Below are positions 7,976 to 14,625 of a DNA stretch of 15,238 nucleotides, one piece after another; position 1 is the stretch's first letter, and every line of letters starts with the position of its first letter. The notes under the pieces are model-generated. The model was not told where the DNA came from, did not search any database, and saw only the letters and a list, made by a program, of their open reading frames with translations. The position numbers were made by a program, and so were the translations under genes. The DNA comes from an uncultured Fretibacterium sp. (lineage in GTDB: Bacteria > Synergistota > Synergistia > Synergistales > Aminobacteriaceae): positions 1 through 15,238 of the forward strand of contig CALEPX010000036.1 in the NCBI GenBank assembly GCA_937911045.1, read 5' to 3'.

Positions 7976-8138
7976 TTAAGTTTTAGCCCCTACGCACTGC
8001 ATGAGCGTGAAGTTATGCTTGTCGGTGAGCCCAAGAAGTTTTGTGAGAGCTTCGCGGTCGAAATTCATGTGCCTGTCTCGGTGTTACTGTCAATGCCATG
8101 TTGTCGCCCTCCAACAACGCAACTGCTACTTTCTTCAT
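7976..8138 (-). pseudogene. small remnant, possibly of a nitroreductase
   Basis: A perfect AGGAGG lies 7 nt before an ATG at 8136-8138, 28 nt after the aldo/keto reductase stop. The frame reads KKVAVALLEGDNMALTVTPR and then drifts to a stop at 8013-8015. A second frame over the same DNA reads MNFDREALTKLLGLTDKHNF and TLMQCVGAK to a TAA at 7976-7978. The order 'NMALTVT ... MNFDREALxKLLGL ... TLMQCVGA' fits the C-terminal third of nitroreductase-fold flavoenzymes, so I read it as an old, deleted and frameshifted copy that has kept its translation start region by fusion. The family call is tentative; the broken state is clearer than the identity. Confidence 0.4.
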
Positions 8139-8166
8139 GATGATACCTCCTCAATATATTTACGGT

Positions 8167-9114
8167 TTATCCCCTGAAGGGTTTTCCGTCCGTGAATGTA
8201 AGACTGCGCATATTGCTTCCGTAGACTTTGTGCGAGGCCGCAATTCCTTCTATCGCCTTCATATCCGCATCACTAAGCTCAATCTTCAGCGCGTCAATGT
8301 TCTGCTGCAAGTGTTCAGGGCTTGTTGTTCCGATGAGGCTCATTGAGTTCGGACACTGCATCAAAGCCCAAGCCGTCATAAGCTGTGAGAGTGAGACCCC
8401 TTTACAGTCTGCTACGTCCTTCAGCGCACGAACCAGGGATAAATTCTTCGGAAGGTTCTCCGGCGAGAGGGCAGGTGAGACCATTGCACTGGAAGCCTTA
8501 CCTTCGAGCGTCCTGTCGTTAAGGAGTCCATGCCCCTGAACCCCGAAGGTCAGAACCCTAATTCCCAACTCCTCAGCCGTCGGTATAATTGATGTCTCAA
8601 TGCTCCTGTCAATGAGGGAATATTCAAGCTCCACCGTGTGAATCGGGTGAACCTTGTGTGCGCGTTTTAGTGTTTCAGCGTCAATCTCGGTCATGCCAAT
8701 ATTGCGAATGTAGCCTGCCTGTTTGAGGTCTGCGAGTTCCCCGATGATGTCCTCGACGGGAATAGCTGTGTCTATCCGCGAGGGTTGGTAGAGGTCAACA
8801 TACTCAAGTCCCAGCCTGTGAAGCGAGTACGTAAGTTGCGCCTTTATGTGAAACGGATGAACGTCGAGGCCGTAAATTCGCCCTGATGGCTCGAAGAGAA
8901 CACCGAACTTCACTGAGAGAAAATATTTATCTCTCGGAATGCTTCTCAAAGCCTTGCCGACGACAATTTCGCTCTCTCCGCTATTGTAGAAATTGCCTGT
9001 GTTCAGCAACGTAATGCCATTGTCGATCGCCACATGAATTGTGCGAATTGATTTCTCCTCGTTTTGCCGCGACATTCCCATACAGCCAAGCCCTAAACGT
9101 GAAACTTTTTGCAT
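8167..9114 (-). CDS. aldo/keto reductase with altered catalytic tetrad
   Basis: A 315-residue AKR-fold protein (TIM barrel, NAD(P)H-dependent carbonyl reduction in typical members). Recognised from RLGLGCMGMSRQNEE, NTGNFYNSGESEIVVGKAL, RLGLEYVDLYQPSRID, DLKQAGYIRNIGMTEIDAET and VELEYSLIDRSIETSIIPT. The tetrad position that is Asp in most AKRs is Asn38, Tyr43 and Lys69 are kept, and the usual His is Ser112 (PSR). The His change is shared by a known AKR subgroup with 'YRPARLDP'; the Asp-to-Asn change is less usual and may reduce turnover. The ATG lies 5 nt after the MarR stop, with AGGAG inside the MarR 3' end, so the two are co-transcribed. Length is normal. Confidence 0.88.
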   Translation of the reverse strand: MQKVSRLGLGCMGMSRQNEEKSIRTIHVAIDNGITLLNTGNFYNSGESEIVVGKALRSIPRDKYFLSVKFGVLFEPSGRIYGLDVHPFHIKAQLTYSLHRLGLEYVDLYQPSRIDTAIPVEDIIGELADLKQAGYIRNIGMTEIDAETLKRAHKVHPIHTVELEYSLIDRSIETSIIPTAEELGIRVLTFGVQGHGLLNDRTLEGKASSAMVSPALSPENLPKNLSLVRALKDVADCKGVSLSQLMTAWALMQCPNSMSLIGTTSPEHLQQNIDALKIELSDADMKAIEGIAASHKVYGSNMRSLTFTDGKPFRG

Positions 9115-9119
9115 AATTC

Positions 9120-9542
9120 TTACTCCTTTCTGGATAATAATTTTTTCAACAGACCTAATAACTCCTGCTTATCTTCGAGGGTTAAGTTACTGGTCAATTT
9201 CCCTTCAAGCTCACTGCCAAGTTTATAAAGCAGTTTTTCCATTTTCATAGCTTTCTCCGTAAGACATATAACTTTGCTCCTGTTGTCTTGTGGATTTATC
9301 TGACGCTCTATCAATCCTTTCTTTTCTAAATTTTGCAAAATTCTCGTTACTGTTGGATTGCGAATATAAAAATGTTCTTCTATGTCCACTTGCCTTATCG
9401 TGCCTTGAGGATTTATCAGCAAAAATTTCAGCACTTTATACTGCGTGAGAGTTAGACCATAAGGTTCCAATATTTCAACTGAAAGCTTATCGCATTCCAA
9501 ATTCGCAAACTTCAACAAAATTGCTACTTTGTCTTGATTCAA
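9120..9542 (-). CDS. MarR-family transcriptional regulator
   Basis: A 140-residue winged-helix regulator. The recognition region VDIEEHFYIRNPTVTRILQN, the wing NPQDNRSKVICLTEKA, and the flanking dimerisation helices are in the right order and of normal MarR length. MarR proteins repress their own operon and release DNA on binding phenolic or other aromatic ligands. The start is TTG at 9540-9542: AGGAGG (9550-9555) lies exactly 7 nt upstream, and no ATG or GTG fits as well. It heads the unit with the aldo/keto reductase and probably controls the whole row of genes down to 4446. A palindrome overlaps its own promoter, which fits autorepression. Remnants of a divergent membrane protein lie on the other side, recalling the common MarR-exporter arrangement. 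Confidence 0.9.
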   Translation of the reverse strand: MNQDKVAILLKFANLECDKLSVEILEPYGLTLTQYKVLKFLLINPQGTIRQVDIEEHFYIRNPTVTRILQNLEKKGLIERQINPQDNRSKVICLTEKAMKMEKLLYKLGSELEGKLTSNLTLEDKQELLGLLKKLLSRKE

Positions 9543-9571
9543 CGTTTAACCTCCTAAAATTCATAGCGTAC

Positions 9572-9587
9572 TATGTACTTGTACATA
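9572..9587. promoter_or_regulatory. palindromic MarR operator candidate
   Basis: TATGTAC-TT-GTACATA is a perfect inverted repeat of 7-bp arms that overlaps the -10 region of the marR promoter. A third GTAC lies 8 bp away (9568-9571). Size and position suit a MarR dimer; binding is inferred. Confidence 0.55.
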
Positions 9588-9612
9588 CTAACACAGTTTA
9601 TATAACAGACAA
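9585..9612 (-). promoter_or_regulatory. promoter of the marR operon
   Basis: On the minus strand TTGTCT (9612-9607) and TAGTAT (9590-9585) are separated by 16 nt, with the ribosome binding site about 30 nt further on. Spacing is slightly short but acceptable. Confidence 0.5.
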
Positions 9613-9620
9613 TGTGAATA

Positions 9621-9652
9621 ATCAGTAAATTTTTATACTGTATTTTACTGAT
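9621..9652. repeat. 9-bp inverted repeat upstream of marR
   Basis: ATCAGTAAA (9621-9629) and TTTACTGAT (9644-9652) form perfect arms around 14 nt of AT-rich sequence. It lies just upstream of the -35 of marR and could be a second regulator site or a terminator of the lost divergent gene. Confidence 0.45.
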
Positions 9653-9720
9653 CACAGATCGATATCAACGCCGGTTTTATAGTACCGGTCGCCTAACATC
9701 AACATTGTACTCAATACGAA

Positions 9721-10076
9721 TTGCTCGAATATTTTATTACGTGTGTGTTATGGAATAATCGAGCTAGTGCTGCTATTGCCATTGTTGTATTCTCATACTT
9801 ACCGTTGACTGAGCAATATGAAGCTTATTTGCCGCTGAAGAAATGCTGCCGTAAGTTAAGACCGTATTCTGAACATTTTAATTGGCCTCTGGCTGGTTCA
9901 TTCGTGAAAGATTTTCTGTACTGCAACGAAGCTTTATGCTGTCGTTTGTTGTTGGCGGGATCATTTTACTAATCTGCGGTTCTCAGGTACTTGGAATTGT
10001 TCATATTTCAAACATGATTGGGAAATACCTGAACTTCTTAATCATAATTATATCTATGTCTTTTTCATTATATTAA
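9721..10076 (+). pseudogene. degraded integral membrane protein, possibly MATE-type exporter
   Basis: Two overlapping plus-strand frames carry natural-looking membrane sequence. The first gives NNRASAAIAIVVFSYLPLTE; the second gives IRERFSVLQRSFMLSFVVGG and continues IILLICGSQVLGIVHISNMI to a stop at 10074-10076. The succession 'AAxAIVxxxYxPL ... ERFxxVLQRSFxxSFVVGxI' fits the second half of MATE (multidrug and toxin extrusion) transporters, where a frameshift would sit around 9840-9890. The N-terminal half and the usual start region are missing, so it is not functional. Its place divergent from marR suits an old regulated exporter. The family is a tentative reading from motif rhythm alone. 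Confidence 0.35.
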
Positions 10077-10241
10077 CCGTAACTTCTCCGTTCCAGTCAT
10101 ATGCTTAATCTGCCATTTCTTGTGGTGAAAGCCGATTGAATGCCTTTCGTATTATTAGTAATACAACCCGTTTATGTTCGCCGGTCTCTTCTCTCATCGC
10201 ATAAGCTTCCGCTAATAATATATACTCTCTCCAGAACTTAA

Positions 10242-10415
10242 CTTATCAGTTTTTACACAACTCAATCCTCAATTATTGCACTGGGAATCCTTTTGGGAAT
10301 AATCGGTCAAGTAATTCCTCGCAAGTTCGATAAGACGGTTCTTCTTCCTAAAAAACTTGCTTTGCTCCAGCCCGTCATTTCAAGAATAATACTTACAGTA
10401 TTACGACCGAAGTAA
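10242..10415 (+). pseudogene. short open remnant with one membrane helix, unknown family
   Basis: Between stops, 57 codons without a start codon read TQSSIIALGILLGIIGQVIP, then RKFDKTVLLPKKLALLQPVI and SRIILTVLRPK. The hydrophobic stretch would be a membrane helix followed by a cytoplasmic basic loop. It looks like coding sequence cut at both ends. I do not recognise the family, and the stretch 10077-10241 before it shows nothing I can support. Confidence 0.25.
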
Positions 10416-10527
10416 CATGTGCCTAAGACTGTAAGCATGTCTTTGGAGGCAATATTATCAATCTTTCAGAACATCAAGTCGTGCAAGGTTCACAGGGTAA
10501 TCATCAAGACATTGATTTTCCGTCATG

Positions 10528-11082
10528 TTATTCTGAAAGCGTTTTTGCCATGATAGCTGTTCCGTTCTCCTTAAGCCAGCGATTCCATTTCCAGTAGTCG
10601 GGGAACACACGCAGGACTTCAGCGTAGAATCGCTCTGAATGATTCATCTCTTTCAAATGCGCTAATTCATGAACAACGACAGAATCTATAACTTCCGTTG
10701 GTGTGAGCATCAACAAGCAGTTGAAGTTCAGATTCTTCTTACTGCTGCAACTACCCCAGCGCGATTTTTGATTTCTGATTGTAATTCTAGCGTAAGTTAC
10801 GCCGAGCAGTGAAGCATAATGCCGGACTTTCTCAGGGATAATCTTCAGTGCTTGAGCGGCTAAGACTTTGATTTCGTCCACGGAAAGTTTCTCAACGGAA
10901 GAAGCTTCCTGCTGTAGTTTTTCCATAGCTTTGAGATGCTTTTCAATCCAGAGCTTGTGATCGTTGATAAATTTTTCGACTTGCTCTTTGGACGCACGTA
11001 AAGGAACGCGAACTATGAGTCCTTCTCGCGGTTTAATTTGTAAAGCTAGAGTTTTACGCTTTGGTGAACGGATTATTTTCAC
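10528..11082 (-). CDS. YgjP/DUF45-family zinc metallohydrolase
   Basis: A 184-residue M48-related protein of the YgjP/WLM (DUF45) type. An N-terminal beta domain (RSPKRKTLALQIKPREGLIV, RVPLRASKEQVEKFI) is followed by the family signature NQKSRWGSCSSKKNLNFNC and the zinc site VVHELAHLKEMNHSERF, giving His138, Glu139, His142 and probably His148. The end PDYWKWNRWLK is typical. The family is often found beside restriction systems, but none is seen here; its substrate is unknown. It starts with GTG (11080-11082) that follows the upstream receptor's TAG by 3 nt in the same frame, without a strong ribosome site, which suggests translational re-initiation. It is a little shorter than usual (about 220-240), the difference being at the N-terminus; an earlier start is excluded by the TAG. 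Confidence 0.88.
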   Translation of the reverse strand: MKIIRSPKRKTLALQIKPREGLIVRVPLRASKEQVEKFINDHKLWIEKHLKAMEKLQQEASSVEKLSVDEIKVLAAQALKIIPEKVRHYASLLGVTYARITIRNQKSRWGSCSSKKNLNFNCLLMLTPTEVIDSVVVHELAHLKEMNHSERFYAEVLRVFPDYWKWNRWLKENGTAIMAKTLSE

Positions 11083-11085
11083 GAT

Positions 11086-11895
11086 CTAATCTCGCATTCC
11101 TGAAATACTGGCGTTATCACCGTAAATATATTTATTTGCCAGCTCATCAATGCGCCCTGATGTCTTCGCATTTAAAATGAAACTATTCACAAAATCCAAT
11201 AAATCTTCTTTCCCTTTCGGTATCAAGACTCCCAGTTCTCCACGAGTGAATGGTGAGTGAATTAGCGGTGCAGCAAGGCGTGAATCTTTTTTGACGTAAT
11301 ATCCGGCTTCTAAGATTTCGGTAATCATTACATCAGCCTGAGCATCTGCTATAAGTCCCGGAATTTCATCATTAGGCGAGTGAATAATCAGTATGGCCTG
11401 AGGCAAATTCTCTCTTGCAAATTTCTCATTCAATCCTCCTGGATTTTCCATTACTTTGACTTCGGGTTTATTGATGTCGTCAAGTGATTTGTATTTTTTC
11501 ACATCTTCTGCCCGGATCAGTATAGTTTTGCCGTTTCCAAGATAGCCGATTGACATTAGTGCTTGTTCTTTTCTTGTCTGAGTGATTGTGATCCCACAAA
11601 TAGCAAGGTCGAATTTGTCCGCGAGCGTATCTTTCATCAAAGTAGGCCAAGATGTTTGGACATATTGGATTTTCACGCCGAGGCTTTTCGCAAGGTCTTC
11701 AGCGAGTTCTACATCAAGTCCCTCATAGAGTCCTGTGACTGGATTAAGCCAAGATTGCGGTGCGTAGTCTCCAGTAGTGCCAACTTTAAGATAACCACGT
11801 TCTTTAATTGTAGGGATGCTTTCTCCACGTGCATGTGCTAATGAAGAAGTTAGCGGACATAAAGCCAATAACAAAACGCACAATAATCTTTTCAA
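11086..11895 (-). CDS. secreted solute-binding protein of cyclohexadienyl dehydratase (PheC) type
   Basis: A 269-residue protein with a signal peptide (1-22, cleaved near AHA-RG) and an SBP_bac_3 fold. It follows PheC closely: VGTTGDYAPQSW, GLYEGLDVELAEDLAKSLG, QTSWPTLMKDTLADKFDLAI, GITITQTRKEQAL and NPGGLNEKFARENLPQA, with ADVMITEILEA at the place of the PheC acidic catalytic segment. PheC converts prephenate/arogenate to phenylpyruvate/phenylalanine in the periplasm; relatives are amino-acid receptors of ABC transporters. No permease or ATPase genes are beside it, which favours an enzyme or orphan receptor, but the sequence alone does not decide. The start is TTG at 11893-11895, whose TTGA overlaps the TGA of an upstream open frame, so it was probably translated by coupling. 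Its own ribosome site (GGAAT) is weak. Confidence 0.8.
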   Translation of the reverse strand: MKRLLCVLLLALCPLTSSLAHARGESIPTIKERGYLKVGTTGDYAPQSWLNPVTGLYEGLDVELAEDLAKSLGVKIQYVQTSWPTLMKDTLADKFDLAICGITITQTRKEQALMSIGYLGNGKTILIRAEDVKKYKSLDDINKPEVKVMENPGGLNEKFARENLPQAILIIHSPNDEIPGLIADAQADVMITEILEAGYYVKKDSRLAAPLIHSPFTRGELGVLIPKGKEDLLDFVNSFILNAKTSGRIDELANKYIYGDNASISGMRD

Positions 11896-12059
11896 TTTCT
11901 ATTCCAACTTTCATTCAAAGTCGCCAGAATACCTATATACTGACGCGCTTGTTTCATATCTGAATGTGCCCATGCATCTGCGTGTGATGAAACTGAAACG
12001 ATATGGGCAGATAACATCGCAAATACTTTGTACGATACTTCCCCTAAATGATAAAGGGA
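11892..12059 (-). other. 55-codon open stretch coupled to the PheC-like gene
   Basis: On the minus strand an uninterrupted frame from 12059 reads YHLGEVSYKVFAMLSAHIVS, VSSHADAWAHSDMKQARQYI and GILATLNESWNRN, and its TGA overlaps the TTG start of the PheC-like gene as TTGA. No start codon with a ribosome site is present, and a TAA precedes it. The composition looks coding, so it is best read as the C-terminal remnant of an upstream operon partner, joined by deletion to the PF09820-like start at 12141. I do not recognise the family. Confidence 0.35.
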
Positions 12060-12079
12060 TTATTGAACATTCCACTGTG

Positions 12080-12141
12080 TATAAACAGTTAGATTTTCTT
12101 AACTTCTCAAAACTCTGAACACCTATTGGTAGTACTTGCAT
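12080..12141 (-). pseudogene. N-terminal fragment of a PF09820 AAA-ATPase-like gene
   Basis: AAAGGAGAG (12151-12160) precedes an ATG at 12141 that opens QVLPIGVQSFEKLRKSNCLY. 'LPIGxQxFExLRxxxxLYVDKT' is the near-invariant start of the AAA-ATPase-like / PD-(D/E)XK proteins of PF09820, which occur in many copies in gut anaerobes. After LYT the match is lost where VDKT and the Walker A should follow, so only about 20 codons are left; the frame runs on without family resemblance to a stop at 11911. Promoter and ribosome site are intact, so transcription into the PheC-like gene may start here. Confidence 0.65.
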
Positions 12142-12168
12142 GTTTTAGCCACTCTCCTTTTTTAATTT

Positions 12169-12197
12169 ATTCTACCTCATCAAAATTCTCTTGACAA
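12169..12197 (-). promoter_or_regulatory. sigma-70 promoter reading towards the PheC-like gene
   Basis: On the minus strand TTGTCA (12197-12192) and TAGAAT (12174-12169) are spaced by exactly 17 nt, with a ribosome binding site beginning 9 nt downstream of the -10. It originally served the PF09820 gene and now probably drives the genes at 10528-11895. Confidence 0.7.
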
Positions 12198-12240
12198 GTT
12201 TTGTTACCCTTGTTGTCCACTTCGAGGATTTGTGTCAAGA

Positions 12241-12307
12241 TTATGCCAACTAGGCACGATGTTGCGATTTAGTTCTAGATTACGTAAAATTACGATTATG
12301 ATTTGCT
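12241..12307. repeat. dispersed repeat, copy 2
   Basis: Same orientation as copy 1 (757-835): block A 12241-12274, block B 12283-12307, separated by 8 nt instead of 20. It lies between the PF09820 promoter and the pyrophosphatase gene and contains no reading frame. The palindrome CGTAA-AA-TTACG is identical in both copies. Confidence 0.7.
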
Positions 12308-12442
12308 CTGAGGCATAATACAATTAATCAAGCGAAATGGCAAATACGTTCCCTAGAGTGTTATTTATTGGAATTCTAGGTCGAGCGTCATAGAAATTCA
12401 CCGCTTTGTCGGTGATGATAGTATCACAGGAGAAGTAATAGA

Positions 12443-13558
12443 ATGAGTAAAAAACGAACAATAATCATAGCAGTCCTGCTCATTATCGCCGCAGGTATCG
12501 GCGGATTCTTTGTGGGGAAGAGCACGGAAGTTGCGAAACATCAGGAAGAGCTGGAACTGAATATTGCGCTGAATAAGAGCGAACTGGACGCGCTGGGAGA
12601 GATCAAAGGTCCAATCTATGTCACCGGACACAAGAGTCCGGATGCAGACACAGTGGGAAGTTCCATTGCCTGAGCGGAGCTTCTTACAAAACTTGGATAT
12701 GATGCTCACGCAGTCGTGCTGGAGGAGATCAATAACGAGACAAAATACATCTTGGAAACGGCCGGTGTGGAGGTGCCTGCACTTTTAGAGGATGCTTCCG
12801 GATGCAATATGATTCTGGTCGATCACAGCGATTATGAGCAGTCGGCGGAAGGGTTGAAGAATGCGCATATCATCGGTATCATCGATCATCATGGAGACGG
12901 TTCTGTACGGACGGGCAATCAGCTGATCTATGATGCAAGACCGCTTGCCTCAACGGCTACTATCATCTGGCTGCGTTACCGGAATTACGGCTTAGAACCG
13001 GAGAAACAGACGGCTCAGGTCATGATCGGCTCTATCTTCTCCGATACACATAATCTGGAGTATGACAGTACGACCTTTGCTGACAAAGAGGCAGTAAAGT
13101 CGCTGGCAGCACTGGCAGGAGTTTCAGATCTGAACTCCTTCTGGCAAGGCATGCACGCTGCGGCGCTTTCCTATGAAGGTATGACGGATGAAAAAATTTT
13201 CTTCAACGATTATAAAGAATATGAATGCGCCGGTACAAATTATGGAATCGGCTGCATGAACGTTTCAGATGAGAAAGGCGCACGGGATCTGGCAGAGCGG
13301 ATGCAAAAGGTGATGCCGGAAGCCATCAAGAGCACCGGAATGGATTTTGTGATTTCTCAGATCAGCATCAATGAAGGGGGTGTTTCCATCGCTTATTTTG
13401 TACCGGGAAATGACGCGGCAAAGGATGTACTTGAGGCTGCATTTGGAGATTCAACGGAATATGACGGGATATCCTTTATCATGACCCCAAGCGTGTCCAG
13501 AAAATCCGTTGTTGTTCCGGCGATCACAGATGTGCTGAATGCGCATACGGAGGAATAA
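12443..13558 (+). pseudogene. membrane-anchored family II (DHH) inorganic pyrophosphatase with in-frame TGA
   Basis: One frame of 371 codons is interrupted only by TGA at 12671-12673 (codon 77). AGGAGAA sits 8 nt before the ATG. Residues 5-24 form a membrane anchor after a basic start, so the enzyme part probably faces outward. The family II Mn-dependent pyrophosphatase motifs are complete: GHKSPDADTVGSSIA (His63, Asp67, Asp69), ILVDHSD (Asp127), IIDHHGDGS (Asp148-His149-His150), ARPLASTATIIW, and the DHHA2 substrate motif SRKSVVVP (Arg353-Lys354). The stop falls directly after SSIA, where relatives usually have an aromatic residue before A-x-L. Downstream GTG at 12716 without a ribosome site would lose the first metal motif. 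Either it is a recent nonsense mutation, a base error, or recoding. Sequence and codon choice resemble Lachnospiraceae rather than the neighbours, suggesting transfer. Confidence 0.85.
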
Positions 13559-13910
13559 TGATCACAATACTCAGCATCGCTGCAATCGTGGTCTCGATCA
13601 TTGCAATGATTATGCTCTGCAAACCGGCAGCTGATAAAAGTACAGATGTCCAGTATGTGGTTTATCTGGGCACAAATGATAAAGATACGAACAAGCCTGT
13701 ATTTTCCCATGAAGAAGCAAATGAGAAAGCAGAGGAAATCCTGCTGGAACAGTTCGGCGGATATACGATTCAGGAAGCTGATGGCGGATGGATCGCACGC
13801 TCGTAACTAATCTGGATCATGTACATGCTGCGGCAGATAAGGTGGTGGAAACGTTCAATCAGAGTCAGGAATGGAGTGACCGCGCAGGTGCCTTTGAGAT
13901 TGTTCACTAA
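13558..13910 (+). pseudogene. DUF3574-like gene, frameshifted
   Basis: The ATG overlaps the pyrophosphatase stop as TAATG, so the two form an operon. The start ITILSIAAIVVSIIAMIMLC is a membrane anchor; the domain begins VQYVVYLGTNDKDTNKPVFS and EANEKAEEILLEQFGGYTIQ and the frame stops after EADGGWIARS. A second frame continues from about 13794 with TLVTNLDHVHAAADKVVETF and NQSQEWSDRAGAFEIVH to TAA at 13908-13910. This split reproduces the DUF3574 order (YxLYxGxNDKDT ... GYTxxxAxGxW ... TLVxxxxxV ... AxxxxxxFNQ), with a few codons lost at the junction. The role of DUF3574 proteins is not known. It has decayed like its partner. Confidence 0.65.
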
Positions 13911-14625
13911 AGTTTCGGTATGATATCTATTAAAGATTAAATCTAGAAAATCTCCCTCTATAATAAATTCGATATGTCATATTGCATCGGTTCCCGGACA
14001 AAAGTGCAAAATCTGCATTTACTACGTTTGCTCCAGTAGCCTGTAGTTGAGCATTATTTTGTTTTCACTCCATAATCATAAAAAATCCCCTTCAGAAATA
14101 ATCGTCACCTTGCCGCAAGGACTGATAATCCGTCTTGTGCTCGACATACTCCATGATAGGGGACCAAACGGTCAAACACAAATCATACTATTTGTGGATA
14201 TCCCGAGCGAAGCGATGGCAGAGCATGATTGCTTAACTACCAGGCTCTGTACTCTACTACAGAACCTCTGCTCAATGCGGACGCAGGGGCGCTCACCAAG
14301 AACCAGTTTGGAAATCAAACAACAGAAGCAATAGAGCAGACTCAGCTCACGCTAGCTTCCTTTGCAGGTGTTTATGATTGCCCACAAGAAGCTCATTCCA
14401 GTAGCAGCGTGTATGTAGTGTTGTGGCAAATCGTAGCATGTTTTGCGGCACTTCGTGACGAGGGGCACAGTCGAAATATGGCGGCGGTTATGCCAGTAGA
14501 TAATCATGGTGGCACAACATGCGTGGTTAACGTGACGCGGTGGAGGGATAGGACGGACAGACCGGATTGCCTAAGTAGGTGGCAGTCCAGAAAACGATGT
14601 TTTTCCAGCTGAGAAGTGACCTTGA
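13911..14625 (+). other. stretch without a recognisable gene
   Basis: Two moderate plus-strand frames (about 14047-14334 and 14229-14612) overlap each other and lack ribosome sites. One contains EIIVTLPQGLIIRLVLDILH, the other YSTTEPLLNADAGALTKNQF; both look partly coding but match no family I know. A perfect small palindrome CCTTGC-C-GCAAGG lies at 14108-14120. Best described as decayed DNA of unknown origin. Confidence 0.3.

Noticed and set aside
10396..10438. Minus-strand short frame (MLTVLGTCYFGRN...) opposite the unknown membrane remnant
   Set aside because: No ribosome site and the plus-strand reading has a more natural composition.
12397..12416. Hairpin CACCG-CTTTGT-CGGTG upstream of the pyrophosphatase
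   Set aside because: Only five base pairs and no T tract; cannot be told from chance.
12674..12711. Possible SECIS element directly after the TGA of the pyrophosphatase
   Set aside because: The 7-bp stem is real, but the apical loop starts with C/A instead of G, the stem is interrupted above, and the sequence is also constrained by coding. Not strong enough to call selenocysteine.
14108..14120. Palindrome CCTTGC-C-GCAAGG
   Set aside because: Perfect but short, with no T run and no neighbouring gene end; likely accidental in a decayed stretch.
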